Below the pieces are notes generated by a model. The model worked only from the letters and a program-made list of their open reading frames with translations. It ran no database searches and was not told where the DNA came from. Source: Delphinus delphis (taxonomy: Eukaryota; Chordata; Mammalia; Artiodactyla; Delphinidae). From it: a stretch of 64,000 nt of DNA. The DNA lies in the NCBI RefSeq assembly GCF_949987515.2, contig NC_082688.1, positions 75,582,731 through 75,646,730 of the forward strand. The letters are read 5' to 3'. Below are positions 21,810 to 33,525 of this stretch, piece by piece. Within the stretch, counting starts at the first letter, position 1, and each line of letters opens with the position of its first letter. The position numbers were made by a program, and so were the translations under genes.

Positions 21810-23064
21810 ATTGGAGTTTAAATTTCCCTACTATATGGTAAAATATCAGCAAATTGTTTTTCAATTTTAAAATCAAATGACTCATTTTCTAGTCATAGAG
21901 CATTGTCTAGAGCCTCTTCGATAAACTGAATTCAGTAAATATATTTAGCAACTACAGTGCAACGATATTACTAAACAGCCTATCGTTATCCATTGGATTT
22001 AACTCTGTGTACTGCTAGGTTCATGGCTTGGTTCATGGCTTGGTTCATGACTTACTGCTGATTCCTCTATTTTTCATCCTCCCTTATCTTGAGGAAATCT
22101 GCCTATTCAGCAGATAACTTTTAATGTGCATGAATGGGATCTGGTTCCTGGCCCAGTCTAGTTTTGTCCTCAGTATAATTTTTGCATGGCCATTTCCTTC
22201 TTTAACTAGTGGCGGTAATAGGGAAAGTATTGCTTTGCTCTGATCATCTGGTCTTTATAATTTCATGGTCCAACAACAGGGAGTCTGGTACCTGTCAAGT
22301 GTCAGGAGTCAGGGAATCTGGCTGTCTCTTGATGCTAGGATTCTTGCATGTCTATCATGATGATTCTAGTATTGTCTGGCATCTAAGACATCTATCTCTT
22401 TGCCACTAAACTGGCTACATTTATTCAGACCACGGACTAGTGATTTCAGTCACGACATTAAGTTGCTGTATCATTTCCTTTGCTTTTCCATTGTTGACAT
22501 AATTATTTGTCTGTAATGTCTGTATGAACTCTGGAAGTCTAGATAGGGTGTCCGAGCTGTGAAACCAATGTTTGTGTATGAAAGTCTATGAATATTTCCA
22601 AAGGCAGAATAAAGTAATGGACCCATGGTGTCTGTATTTGCTTTTGATACAAATGTGAAACTGAAGTTACCAGTTTTCTCTGTAGGTGTCAATAAACAAA
22701 AAAGCTGAAAAAGCCTTTTTTCTTAAAAAAAAGATTTTTTTCAACAGTCTCTTCGTATTTATAGCGCTTTTTGTATCTATGGCTAGATCTCTGTCTCTGT
22801 CTCTATTGAGCGGAGGCATGCACTCTTATCTTTCTCTCTCCCCCAGGACCTTTAGAAATTAGTCACAATAATCTGTTATTTCTGTGCACTTCAGGGAGCT
22901 CTTATTGGGATATAGCTGGCATTTAAAGGGAAATGTATACAAAGATGGGAAGAATTTAAGAAGCAAACTAGTTTTCATTTGGCTCGGAGAACGGACAGAT
23001 CTAAGTTCCAAGTGAGTTTTACTTGTTTTTTTTTTAACACTGTTTGTATAAAAAATATGCAGTA
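21810..23064. other. No recognised feature apart from a 12 bp repeat
   Basis: Nothing recognised apart from the small tandem repeat at 22018-22053. The 73-codon minus frame at 22471-22692 has no supporting evidence. Confidence 0.5.
22018..22053. repeat. 12 bp tandem repeat, three copies
   Basis: GGTTCATGGCTT occurs three times in a row (22018, 22030, 22042), the third copy with one change. Confidence 0.9.
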
Positions 23065-23165
23065 AATTAAGAGGATGGGATTAACAGATACACACTGCCA
23101 TACATAAAATAGATAAGCAACGAGGATTTACTGTATAGCACAGGGAACTATACTAAAATAAAGGA
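23065..23165 (+). mobile_element. LINE-1 3' UTR fragment
   Basis: GATGGGATTAACAGATACACAC, ATAAAATAGATAAGCAACGAGG and GTATAGCACAGGGAACTATAC match the sense 3' UTR seen at 18050-18130 in this window. Confidence 0.75.
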
Positions 23166-24230
23166 TGAAAATGTATTGAGAAAAAAATGCAGATTGAATG
23201 GAAATTATTACTTCTGGTTTACCCTGAGTTTCATGTCCCTTCATTAAGACCTGAAAAATCTGAAGTGCTCTGAGTGCATAACCTTTTCAACTCTCTTGAA
23301 TGTAATAGAACAATTTTAAAGAAACTCACAAATGAGCTAGATCAGATGTGAGGAAAACGTTTGGGTAGCTAGAACAAAGTGGGGAAAAAAACCTTAGAGT
23401 TCAGACCCTTTCTTAATGGACAATTCAGGTGGGCAAATGTTAGAGAAGACAGCTTCTGTGAAATAGGGAGAAATGGCCCTAACTGTAAACTCCTTCTATT
23501 GGAGTTAGGAAATTTTGTTCCCAGACTAAGATAACTGCCCAAGTATCAGTACCAGGGAAAGTGACTCTATTACAGGAACTATCTACCTCCAAATTTCCCT
23601 ACCTTGACCAAGATATTGATAAGATTCCTTTACTTTGCAAGTGTACATGGTTTCCTGAGCAAATAGGTTGAAATACATTTACCTTTTTGGGAGGGGATTA
23701 ATAACTTACATTATAAAGACTCTTAAATATAAAGGAGTTTCTATTTGGATTGGCTTATAGAGTGTATTTAGTACTTCCATACTCCCAGGATAAGAGACCT
23801 CAAAAATTCTTAGATTACAAAGGAACTAAACTTCTATGCTTTAAATGTCCTGGCTTTTAAAGAAAGCTCTAGACTTTTGTTGAAGTTATAACTCAGGGAG
23901 AGAAAATTAATGAATATTGTTATAGTAAGTGATATCCAGCTTGTAAAACAAAACAAAACAACACTGGGAGAGGTTTAGTATTAAGACTAATTGAAGAATT
24001 GTCTTCTTCTTAGTTTTATTTCATAGTAAAAATATGAATATTCTTGACCGTAAGAGACTTGATGCCATTCATCATACTTTCCTGTGCCTTTTTCTACCAA
24101 GGTCTTTCACTTAAATTCTTCAAACTGCCTAATTATACCAGTTCCAAACAATTTCAATGGTTGACAGCAATCTTTTCAACTCTTGGGTAGACATCTGACC
24201 CCAGACTTCTCTTGTAAATTTCTTATAGCC
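23166..24230. other. No recognised feature
   Basis: Nothing recognised over 1.06 kb of AT-rich sequence. Confidence 0.5.
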
Positions 24231-24276
24231 ATATATATATATATATATATATATCTATATATCTATATATCTATCT
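24231..24276. repeat. (AT)n microsatellite
   Basis: A pure AT run becomes imperfect with ATCT interruptions. Confidence 0.95.
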
Positions 24277-25699
24277 CCATGTTCTATTTTATGGTCAACA
24301 CAGAAATATGACCACAATAATTAACTGCTATTATTAATATCTTACAGAGCCTCAAAGAAATTCAGAGGAAAGGGGTAAAAATGGGTATGAAATTATATAA
24401 GCTATGGTCCAATGATTTCTCATGAAGCTATGCAGAGATCATTACAAGATCTGTTTAATTCACCAATTTTTGTCCTTTACCATAGTCAAACCAGTAAGGC
24501 TGGAGAGCAATGGATAGCAACTGTCTGTTGTAAACAGCACACTTGTATACCTTCCAGATGCAACTCCCAGTGTGTGTGTGTCCAGATTTGTGTGTTCAGA
24601 TGGCCCTCCTGTGCTTACCACATCAAAACATGACCTGTACTTTTGATACGGTCATCTTGCCTTCCCAATTTATTCAAAGGCACCCTCCCTCTCCAATTAG
24701 TACTGATTTATTTAGAGCCTGACAGTAATTTACCGGGATGCATCTGTAACACTGGATATCATTAGTTTGTTTGGTTAGGGTTAGGGTTACTTATTGCAAA
24801 GTTTCCAAACTAGAATGTCTGATCCACAGTTTAAGAAGACTAAGGCCCAGAAAGCAAATGAAGCAGCTTAAGTATTAGAGACCTAACTTATACTAAACCA
24901 GCAACAGTAGTCCAGTAGTCCAGCTTAGACCTAACCAGCAACAATAGTCCTGGATAGTAGATTTTCTCTTAACTATTTACTGACCAATCACAGCAAAGCA
25001 TGCACAATGTCTAAAATACTGTGTTGTGCCTGGGTAAATACTTGAGGAAAAGATGGAAGCATCATGAACTCAGAAGAAAGGCCACTTGATTATTTAAAGT
25101 TAACTGCCATTAACCATGGGACTTATTCCCTTGGTTAGGTCTAGGCTGAAAAGAACACTACATACAAACTAGGTTCCAATTTTTCTAATGACTTTTTGAT
25201 TGCCCTTTTCCTTTTTGACTTTCTCCTCTGTCTGATATATAGTTGGTTAAATGTTACTATGCAGCCAATATTCTAACCAATATTCAGTGGATGATACAGA
25301 ATCAAAAAGAGTCAAGGTGTCCATGGTCAACTCAATTCATCAGGCATCTGAGGTGGACTTAAAGGGACACTGAGAAATTAGGAGGCAGTGGTGTGGACCT
25401 GACTTAACTGAACTTCGGAAGACAGGTCATCAGCAGCCCTAACTCAGATATGGCTGACTACACTCCTGAAACGGCAGTATTTCTTAGAACCCCTGAAATA
25501 ATGAGAACTGCATCTCTCATCAGCTCCATCCACCGCTAATGGGCAAACTCTCCTCTTTGGCAGATTTCAGCCAGTTAGGTGTGTTAAAGTGCTGCATCCC
25601 ACAGACCTTCTGCAGTGTTGCCTTGCCTTTGTGCAATGAGATGACCTATACATGTTTGGTCTCCCTCATATATGGGTTAATTCTACGTGTACTCTAACT
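24277..25699. other. No recognised feature
   Basis: 1.4 kb with no recognised repeat or gene, except the telomere-like motif at 24773-24789. Confidence 0.5.
24773..24789. repeat. Short telomere-like motif
   Basis: GGTTAGGGTTAGGGTTA contains two and a half TTAGGG units. It is too short to show a telomere fusion or repair event and may be chance. Confidence 0.6.
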
Positions 25700-26399
25700 C
25701 AGGGGTGGGCAAACTTGTTATCTAGTGTCAGATTGTAAATATTTTAAGCTTGGTTGTATGGTTTCTGTTGCAACCACTCAACTCTACCGTTATTGGCAAA
25801 ATGGCCATGGATGATACGAAAGTGAATAAGCATGGATGTTTTCTAATGAAACTTCGTTTATGGATATTCTTTAGATCCATATGGACATATGAATATTAAT
25901 CTTATATCTTGAGGTATAATGAAGTACAATTTTATTTTTTTCTTTCCAGTTTTATTGGGATATAACCGACATGCAATACTGTATAAGTTTAAGGCATATA
26001 CAGCATAATGATTTGACTTGCATATATTGTGAAGTGATGGCCACAGTAAGTTTAGTGAACATCCATCACCTGATATGGATCAAAAAAACAAAAAGAAAAA
26101 AGTTATTCTTCCTGTTATGAGAACTCTTAGGATCTACCTTCTTAACAACTTTCAAATATGTCATACAGTAGTACTAACTATAGTCATCATGCTGTACATT
26201 ACATCCCTAGTACTTTTTAATCTGATAACTAATTATCTTATAACTAGTACTTATTTATCTTAAACCTTTTGACCATCTTTATCCAATTCACCCCTCCCCA
26301 CACACACACACACACACACTGCCTCTGGTAATCACAATCTGATCTCTTTTTCTGTAAGGTTGGTTTTTGCTTTTCTTTTGTTTTTAGATTCCACATATA

Positions 26400-29117
26400 A
26401 GTGAGAGCATGCAGTATTTGTCTTGTCTAACTTACTTTCCTTAGCTTAATGCCCTCAGGGTCGATCCATGTTGTTATAAATGGCAGGATTTCCTTCTTTT
26501 TTTTATGGCCAAATGGTATTTTATTCATTCATTTCAACTTCTTTATTCATTCATCTATCAATGAACATTTCAGTTGTTTCCATATCTTGGCTATTATAAA
26601 TCATGCTGCAATGAACATGGGGGTGCAGATACCTCTTCAACATAGTGTTTTCATTTCCTTCAGATAGATTCCCAGAAGTGGAATTGCTTGATCCTATGGG
26701 AGTTCTCTTTTTAATTTCTGAGAAACCTCCATACTCTTTTCCATAGTGGTTGTACCAATTTGCATTCCCACCAGCAATTCACAAGGGTTCCCTTTTCTCC
26801 ACACCCTTCTCAGTATTTGTTATCCCTTTCTGTTTGATGATAGTCATTCTAACAAGCCTGAGGAAGTATCCTGTGGTTTTGATTTGCATTTTACTTATGA
26901 TTAGTGATTTTGACCCTCTTTTCATGTATCTGTAGCCATTTGTATATCATCTTTGCAAAAATTTCTATTCAGACCCTTTGCCCAATTTTTAATTGGATGG
27001 TGATGATGATGATTTTGATATTGAGTTATATGAGTTCTTATATATTTTGGATATTAAGCCCTTATCAGATAAATGGTTTGCAAATATTTTTTCCCATTCT
27101 CTAGGTTGTCTTTTTATTTTGTTGATTTATTGTTTTGCTATGCAGAAGCTTTTTAGTTTAGTGTAGCCCCACTTGTTTATTTTTGATTCCGTTGCTTGGG
27201 CTTCAGACGTCTTATCCAAAAAATCATTGCCAAAACCCAAGTCAAGGAACTTTTCCCCTAAGTTTTCTTCTGGGAGTTTTATGGTTTTCATTCTTATATT
27301 TAAATCTTTAATACATTTCGAGTTAGTTTTTGTGAGTTGTGTAAGATAAACTTCTAGTTTCATTCTTTTTTATGTGAATATCCAATTTTCCCAGCACCAT
27401 TTATTGAAGAGACTGTCTTTTCTCCATTGAGCATTCTTGAGTACCTTGTCAAATATTAGCTGACCATACATATGATTGCATGGGTTTATTTCTGGGCTCT
27501 TGATTCTGTTCCATTGGTCTATATGTCTGTTTTTATGCCAGTACTATACTGTTTTTGATTACTATAGTTTTATTATATAGCATGAAGTCATGAAGTGTGA
27601 TGCCTCCCACTTTGTTTTTTCTCAGAGTTGCTTTGTCTATTAGAGGTCTTTTGTGGTTCCATATGAATTTTAGTATTATTTTTCTACTTCTGTAAAAAAC
27701 GCCATGGAAATTTTGGTAGGGATTGCATTGAATCTATAGGTAGGTTAGGGTAATATGGACATTTTAACAATATTAATTCTTCCAATTCATGAACACAGGA
27801 TACCTTTCCATTTATTTGTGTCTTTTTTTGATTTCTTTCATTAATGTATTATAGTTTTCAATGTAGGTATCTTTCACTTCCTTGGTTAAATTTATTCCTA
27901 GGTATTTTATTGTTTTTGATGATATTTTAAATAGGATCATTTTCTTTATTTCTTTTTCAGATCATTTTTGGTCAGTGTATAGAAATGCTACTGATTTTTG
28001 TATGTTAATTTTGTATCCTGCAACTTGACTGAATTTTTAAATTAGATCTAACAGTTTTTCTGTGGAGTCTGCAGGATTTTCTATATATAAAATCATGTCA
28101 TCTGCAAATAGAGATAATTTTACTATTTCCAATTCTGAAGTCTTTTATTTCTTTTCTTACCTGATTGCTCTGGCTAGGTCTTCCAGTACTATGCTGAATA
28201 GGAGCAGTGAGAGTAGGCACCCTTCATCACTGAGTTTGAGGTTAGCTGTGGGCTTGTTACATACAGCCTTTATTTTGTTGAGGTACATTCCTTCTATACC
28301 TAACTTGATAAGAGTTTTTATCATGAATGGATGTTGAATTTTGTCAAAGGCTTTTTCTGTGTCTATTGAGATGATCATAGGATTTTTTTTCTTTCATTCT
28401 ATTAATGTGAGGTATCACATTTATTGATTTGTGTATGTTGAACCATCCTTGCATCTCAGGGATAAATCACACTTGGTCCTGGTAAATGATACTTTTAATG
28501 TGCTGCTGAATTCAGTTTACTGGTATTTTATTGAAAATTTTTGCATCAATATTCATCAGGGCTATTGGCCTGTAGTTTTCTTTTCTTGCAGTGTTCCCTC
28601 TTCGATTTTTTGAAAGAGTTTGAAAAAGATGGGCATTAATTCTTTTTAAATGTTTGGTAACATTCACCAGTGAAGCCATCCGGTCCTGAGCTTTTTTCCA
28701 TTGGGAGAGTTTTGATAACTGATTCAGTCTCCTTACTAGTAATTGGCCTGCTCATACTTCTAGTTCTTACTGATTCATTTTTGGTAGGTTGTTTGTTTCT
28801 AAGGATTTTTCCATTTCTTCTTGGTTGACCAGTTTGTTGGCATATAGTTGTTCTTAGTAGGCTCTCAGGATCCTTTGTGTTTCTGTGGTATCTGTTGTAC
28901 AATTGTTATGTTTTCTTGGTGGATTGACCCCTTTATCATTATATAACAGACTTCTTTGTCTCTTTTTACAATACTTAAAGTCTGTTTTGCCTTATATCAT
29001 TAGAGTTACCTCTGCTTATTTATTTATTTATTTGGTTGCCATTTATTTGAAACATCTTTTTCCACCCTTCGCTTTCAGCCTGTGTATGTCTTTGAGTCTA
29101 AAGTATGTCTGCTGCAG
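26400..29117 (-). pseudogene. LINE-1 ORF2 remnant (reverse transcriptase/endonuclease)
   Basis: Broken minus-strand ORF2. The C-terminal part is at 27127-27363 (WIKDLN-like and KLKSFCIAKQ residues). The reverse transcriptase part at 28157-28378 includes [17 protein letters not shown] and then runs directly into [20 protein letters not shown], so a short internal deletion has removed part of the RT. The pre-RT linker is at 28636-28902 ([15 protein letters not shown]). At about 28895 it jumps to endonuclease-domain sequence (28905-29117), skipping what would normally be several hundred bases. It could make no functional protein. Confidence 0.8.
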
Positions 29118-30135
29118 GCTGTGAATTAGCTTCTCTGCCTGGGAGGGATGGGAGGGCCACTCTAAGCAGCCTTCTGGGTGTTCCTATTTAGGCTTTCTGG
29201 TTGGGAGGAGCCAGATGCTACACCCAGCAGTAGGTGGGATTATGAATTATCTCCCCTGCCTGGGTGGAGCAAGGGAGGTCTTCAAGCCTGGAAAGGCTCT
29301 TTGTTTGCGGCCTTGACTCAAGCCAAGCAGCTCCCCAAGTTCCTTGGCTGAATGGTGCCCCTGGCTGTGCTCTTTAGATGACCAGTTCTGCCCACTGTAC
29401 TCCCTGCTTGAACATTGCTGGCTAAGTAGCTTCTAGATGTTCTGGTTAACCTTTTGGGTTAGGTAGGCCCAGAAGCTACACTTAACAGTGAACCAGACTG
29501 TGACTCAACTTGCCTTTCTGGGTGGGGACAGATCAGGCTCCAGGGCTAGAAAGGTTCTTCCTTTGAGGGCCTGAATCAGGCATCCTGCTGAGTTACCTGG
29601 TCAGATGGAACTAACCTCCTGGCTCTGCATGGGAGCAAAGCTGCTGGTTGTGACTACTACTTGGACACTGCAGGTACGCAAGTGGTCTGCTAAGATCCAA
29701 GTTCTTGTTGTTATAAGGCCCTTCCCCCTTCTCCATCTCAATCAGATTCCCATTGGTCAAGCCCTACAGATTCCACAGAGATCCCTGAAGGGCACAGCCT
29801 GAGTAGAGAATCCCATGAACTGACTCACAGTGCTGGAGAAGCTGGATGTCCTCCCTGGGCTCCCTTTTCCTACTGGAAGAACTATATACTCAGGGGAGAC
29901 CTCTTGGTGTGGTATCATGTTGGCCTGGGGGAGGGGATGTGGTCATCGTGTAGCCACTTCTCTTACCCTTCTAACGTAGTCTGTCTTTAGTCTCTGTGGT
30001 GCAGCGGGCGTGCTTCAGCCTCACCCCTGTGTTCTAGGATTTTCTCAGTGGTGTCTTGTCCATGAATAGTTGTTAGTTGTTCTCGTGATGGGGAGAGAAG
30101 TCAGGAACGACCTATGTGGCCATGTTGGTGATGTC
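29118..30135 (-). other. L1 5' UTR-like segment
   Basis: A G/C-richer kilobase with recurring TGCCTGGG… and …TCTGGGTGGGG blocks (29130, 29260, 29520) joins the L1 endonuclease segment at about 29117 and ends with GGCCATGTTGGTGATGTCACC near 30135. Its place and composition fit an old L1 5' UTR in antisense. Alternatively it is unrelated sequence trapped at the junction. I recognise no coding content. Confidence 0.45.
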
Positions 30136-30319
30136 ACCTATTATTTATAGATAGTGAAATCTGTTTTTTGTATATAGTGTTCTGTAATAAAAGAAAGAAA
30201 AATATTATTATTTTTGATTTAACCATTTGTAAATGTAAAATATTTCTTAGCTCATGGGCTGTATAAAAGCAGGCAAAGACTGGATTTGGCCCATGGGCTG
30301 TAGTTTGCCATGACAACTA

Positions 30320-30849
30320 CTCCAACTGAGTATTTCTGAGTTGTTCTTTGTCAGAGTGTGACACGCAGAAAAATATGAGGAAACGAGTAACTTAAGGGGA
30401 AAACCTCCAAAGTAAGCTGATTGTGTGAAAAGACGGATTGCCTGCTGGGAAATGTTCACCCTGAGGACATTCTTGGTAAAAAATAAGAAACGGCAAGGAA
30501 ATGAACTGCAAGATGGGTTAAATATTTTTCTCATTTCTCCTTTTATTTATTCTTTTTTCATTTGATGGATTTCGAGCTTCACAATGGAAACTGCTATCAC
30601 CTGCTTATGTCATAAACGGACTGCAAAAGGAGTTAGAAATACTATTTTGAAATCATCCAACTCCTCTGGTATACATGCACTGTAACCTGTTTACATCTTT
30701 CTGATGGGCTTTTCACCTCCCATGCTAATAGTGAATTGAATTTTTGTCTCAAAGAAGCAGTGCAGCATAAGCTTTTCTGAAAAATCGAGACAAACAGTGC
30801 CAATGTCTAGCAAGTGATTTGTTCCAGAGAGCTTGTAGGAAGCGGAAGA
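30320..30849. other. No recognised feature
   Basis: Nothing recognised. A 95-codon minus frame at 30247-30534 runs across the hAT edge and is not a gene. Confidence 0.5.
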
Positions 30850-31150
30850 AATAAATGAACGTTGTTGAATAGCTACTATGAACTGAATATTATGCTTAAA
30901 GTGTAGAATGCTCAGTATAGCATTTAGCACAGAGCCAGCACTAAAAACATTAAATACAGCATATCAGTTATAATGATCACATAGTGTCTTTTTTGATCTT
31001 CACAAAAACAACCGTGTGGTTGAGATACTATGATGTCTGTCTTGCACTTGGAGAAAATAAGCCTTGTTGAGAGTAAGTAATTTTTCTCATGTTACATAAT
31101 TAGTAAGTGGTAGCCCTGGGTACATAGTAGGCTCAACAGGTATTTGCTTA
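30850..31150 (-). repeat. MIR SINE
   Basis: TCTTCACAAAAACAACCGTG, TTGAGAGTAAGTAATTTTTC and TTACATAATTAGTAAGTGG match minus-strand MIR. A short plus-sense MIR-like end (CATAGTAGGCTCAACAGG) follows at 31123-31143. Confidence 0.6.
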
Positions 31151-31330
31151 ATTTTGTTTTTATTGTGATGAGGACACTTGGCATGAGATTTACGCTCTTA
31201 AATTTTAAGTGTAGAATACAGCATTGTTGACTATGGGCACAGTATTCTACAGAAGATCTCTAGAATTTAATCATTTCAAATAACTGGAACTTTTTAATCA
31301 TGAAATAGCAACTCTCAAATGGTGAGTTAC
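31151..31330 (-). mobile_element. Old LINE-1 3' UTR remnant
   Basis: TTTTATTGTGATGAGGACAC, ATACAGCATTGTTGACTATGG and AAGATCTCTAGAATTTAATC correspond to the antisense of the old L1 3' UTR. The equivalent segment in the larger L1 lies at 26100-26200. Confidence 0.6.
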
Positions 31331-32003
31331 TAAATTAGCGAAGGAGTGAATCTACTGGATTTGAAATCAATTCTGTCTAATGTGAACCTTTCCTGCTTCT
31401 ACCTGGCACAGAGTGTAGTCTATGGTGACAACTTTTACACTAAAGTAGCTCCCTGATGGGCTACTGGGGTGGTACCTGATGAATTCAAGAAAAAAAAAGT
31501 TCATTAGCAGCTAAGGGAGAGTGAACTTCTTGACCCAGAACAGATGATGCTGTGACGGGATTAGCAGTGCCGTGTGTAGAGTTATGATTAGCTAAATAAT
31601 TGGAGACACTTAACACAGGGCTTTTGCTAAGAGGGAAAAAAATAATGCTATCTGTTGTTCATATAATTAGATTTTTCACCTCAAGTGAAAAAGTACGTTG
31701 AGCACAAGATGCAGCAGATCTGAAGTGACTGCTTAAAGGTGATGCGGGTCTTTAATTATAGGACTCATCAGATGTAGGACTTCAGACTTACCAGATGCTG
31801 CTTTGAATTCAAAAATGTGAAAAGCTCCAAGACAACAGATTACTGGTCAGCTCTGTAACCACTCTGGCCACCAGGAGATGAGAATCCTTTACACTGGCAC
31901 TTCATGAGGGTGTGCAATCAAATCCCACTTGAGGTGCCTTGAAATAATTCCACTGCTTTGCCCTGGAAACTTGTGTCAGTCAGTAGGCGGGGCTGCCTTT
32001 CCT
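31331..32003. other. No recognised feature
   Basis: Nothing recognised. Confidence 0.5.
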
Positions 32004-32023
32004 CCCCCCCCCCCCCCCCCCCC
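32004..32023 (-). repeat. C20 homopolymer (G20 on minus strand)
   Basis: Twenty consecutive C, followed by GCCCC. The minus strand is a G-quadruplex-prone run and the plus strand an i-motif-prone run. Long poly-C is rare in mammalian DNA and is also a common assembly or sequencing trouble spot, so the exact length is uncertain. Confidence 0.9.
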
Positions 32024-32028
32024 GCCCC

Positions 32029-33424
32029 GTTCCTCTCTCCAGCTCGGCAGCCCTAAACCTTTGCTGTCAGAGATTTGCTGATGCATCAGCTCAAAGGCAC
32101 ACCTGTTACGTTTGCTGTGCCCTCTCGTTTCCTGCCTCTCTAGATACTACCTCTCTAAGGATCCATTTCAGTGTTCCTAGTGATTACCCACTCCTGAGAC
32201 AGGAACTAGGAGACAAACTTCGATGCGACTAGCCTCTCATTTTCCAAAATAGGATCTCCTATTGCCTTGTCTGAGTGTTCTGGAAAATCATGTATTTCCT
32301 GTGCTATATGATACTACAACCCAAACTAAGAGGAGTCAAAGATTAGGAAGAGGACGATTTTGTACTTGGGGAATGAGGTAAGGAAAAGGACGAGTATTTT
32401 GTGTTTCTTTAAAATATAACTTTCATAACAGTCAATCATGGACATAGTTACCTATAGCATCCAAGTGAAAATGTATTTTCTGATGGAATAATTTAATTCC
32501 AACAAATCACCTTTTTCAAGTCTCCTAACTAACTAGAAACTGAAGAGTAATTCTTTTTGTTGATATAATGATGTTCTTCTTTGTGCTGTTCCTGAAGTTT
32601 TATATTTTTATTGTTTTTTTAAAAAAATTCAGATAGAATCTCTTTGTTTTCTGTATTTCTGGTATCTCTTTATTTTATCTTGTGAATATGTGCCCATATT
32701 TTAGTGTGAGCTGCCTCAACACTTTTTGAAAGTGGGGATGTATAAACGATATCCTGAAAAAGAGTAAATCCCTCAGACTAAAAAAGATCTAACAATTCAA
32801 AATACATACAAAAAGCCCTTCTCTGGTTCTGATTTAATATTATTTTCTATGGTCAGCTCTGAATGGTTATTGAATAGTGGACTTATATTTAATAGATAAT
32901 GGATACACCACTATTTGGTTTACATAATCCTGAGTTTTACTTTAAGCCCTGCCATGTGTTGACGTGAACATAGAATTTGGCCTGGCAGGGTCTGTTCATC
33001 AGAAAAAAGCCATAGTAGAAGTTCCTGAGCCATTGGCTGAGAAACCTTGAGGACATTTGTAGAGATGACTGGGTAGAAGAGAGGCCAGAACATGCCCCCC
33101 TCCTGAGAAGAGAGGGATGTGAGAGGTCGCTGGGACTGCATTAGGAAGTGTCCCTAAGGGGAGAAGAAGTTACTATGAACAATATTGATATAGCTATTTT
33201 ATCTTTAAATTGCCAAATCTATGGGACCCCAGTGGAAGGTGATTTCTTAGGAGAGATTGGTTATATTATGAAAGAGCAGATCTTAGGAGGATAAGAAAAG
33301 GATGCTTTCTCCCTCTTTAAATTTGATACCCTGTTTTCTTTCTTGAGTGCACTTCCATTCATTCTGTCAGCCTTTACTTTTGTTTTGGTGTTACGAATTA
33401 GGTGAGCATTCTTCCAGCTTTGCC
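32029..33424. other. No recognised feature
   Basis: 1.4 kb, mostly AT-rich, with no repeat or gene recognised. The 73-codon minus frame at 32920-33141 is unsupported. Confidence 0.5.
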
Positions 33425-33525
33425 TAGGAGAGGTAGGGTTTATTACTACTGTCCCAGTATAATTATAATAGCATCCCCTTTCACTTTCAAAAGTGTTTCA
33501 CCTTGGATGATAAATCACATACGCA
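33425..33525 (+). mobile_element. hAT-type MITE fragment
   Basis: CTACTGTCCCAGTATAATTATAA, CATCCCCTTTCACTTTCAAAAGTG and TTGGATGATAAATCACATACGC match one end of a familiar non-autonomous hAT element (its ends read …GATGATAAATCATATGGTCACCC). It is partial. Confidence 0.5.

Larger units (their letters stand above)
25867..30143 (-). mobile_element. 4.3 kb LINE-1 with internal deletions
   Basis: Antisense L1 with its 3' UTR on the left (about 25925-26400) and ORF2 segments from there to about 29117. A 5' UTR-like G/C-richer segment runs from 29118 to about 30135. ORF1 is absent. The flanks TTTATGGATA (25857-25866) and TTTATAGATA (30144-30153) form a candidate 10 bp TSD with one mismatch, inside the hAT element. 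The 55 or so bases between the left TSD and the L1 3' end (25867-25925) are not explained. It is older than the L1 at 49.3-55.7 kb, judging by more decay. Confidence 0.75.
25700..30319. mobile_element. hAT-type DNA transposon, split by L1
   Basis: The left part (25700-25866) starts CAGGGGTGGGCAAACTTG and contains TGTAAATATTTTAAGCTTGG and CTACCGTTATTGGCAAAATGG. The right part (30144-30319) contains AACCATTTGTAAATGTAAAA, AGCTCATGGGCTGTATAAA and GATTTGGCCCATGGGCTGTAG with TTTGCC. This is the familiar non-autonomous element with CAGGGGTCGGCAAACT ends. Flanks CTCTAACT (25692-25699) and CTCCAACT (30320-30327) agree at 7 of 8 positions, fitting the 8 bp hAT duplication. No transposase is present. 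Confidence 0.75.

Noticed and set aside
22018..22053. CRISPR-like short repeats
   Set aside because: A 12 bp direct tandem repeat with no spacers, in mammalian DNA.
24773..24789. Interstitial telomere as a fusion scar
   Set aside because: Two and a half TTAGGG units are too few. Chance or a tiny repair insert is enough to explain it.
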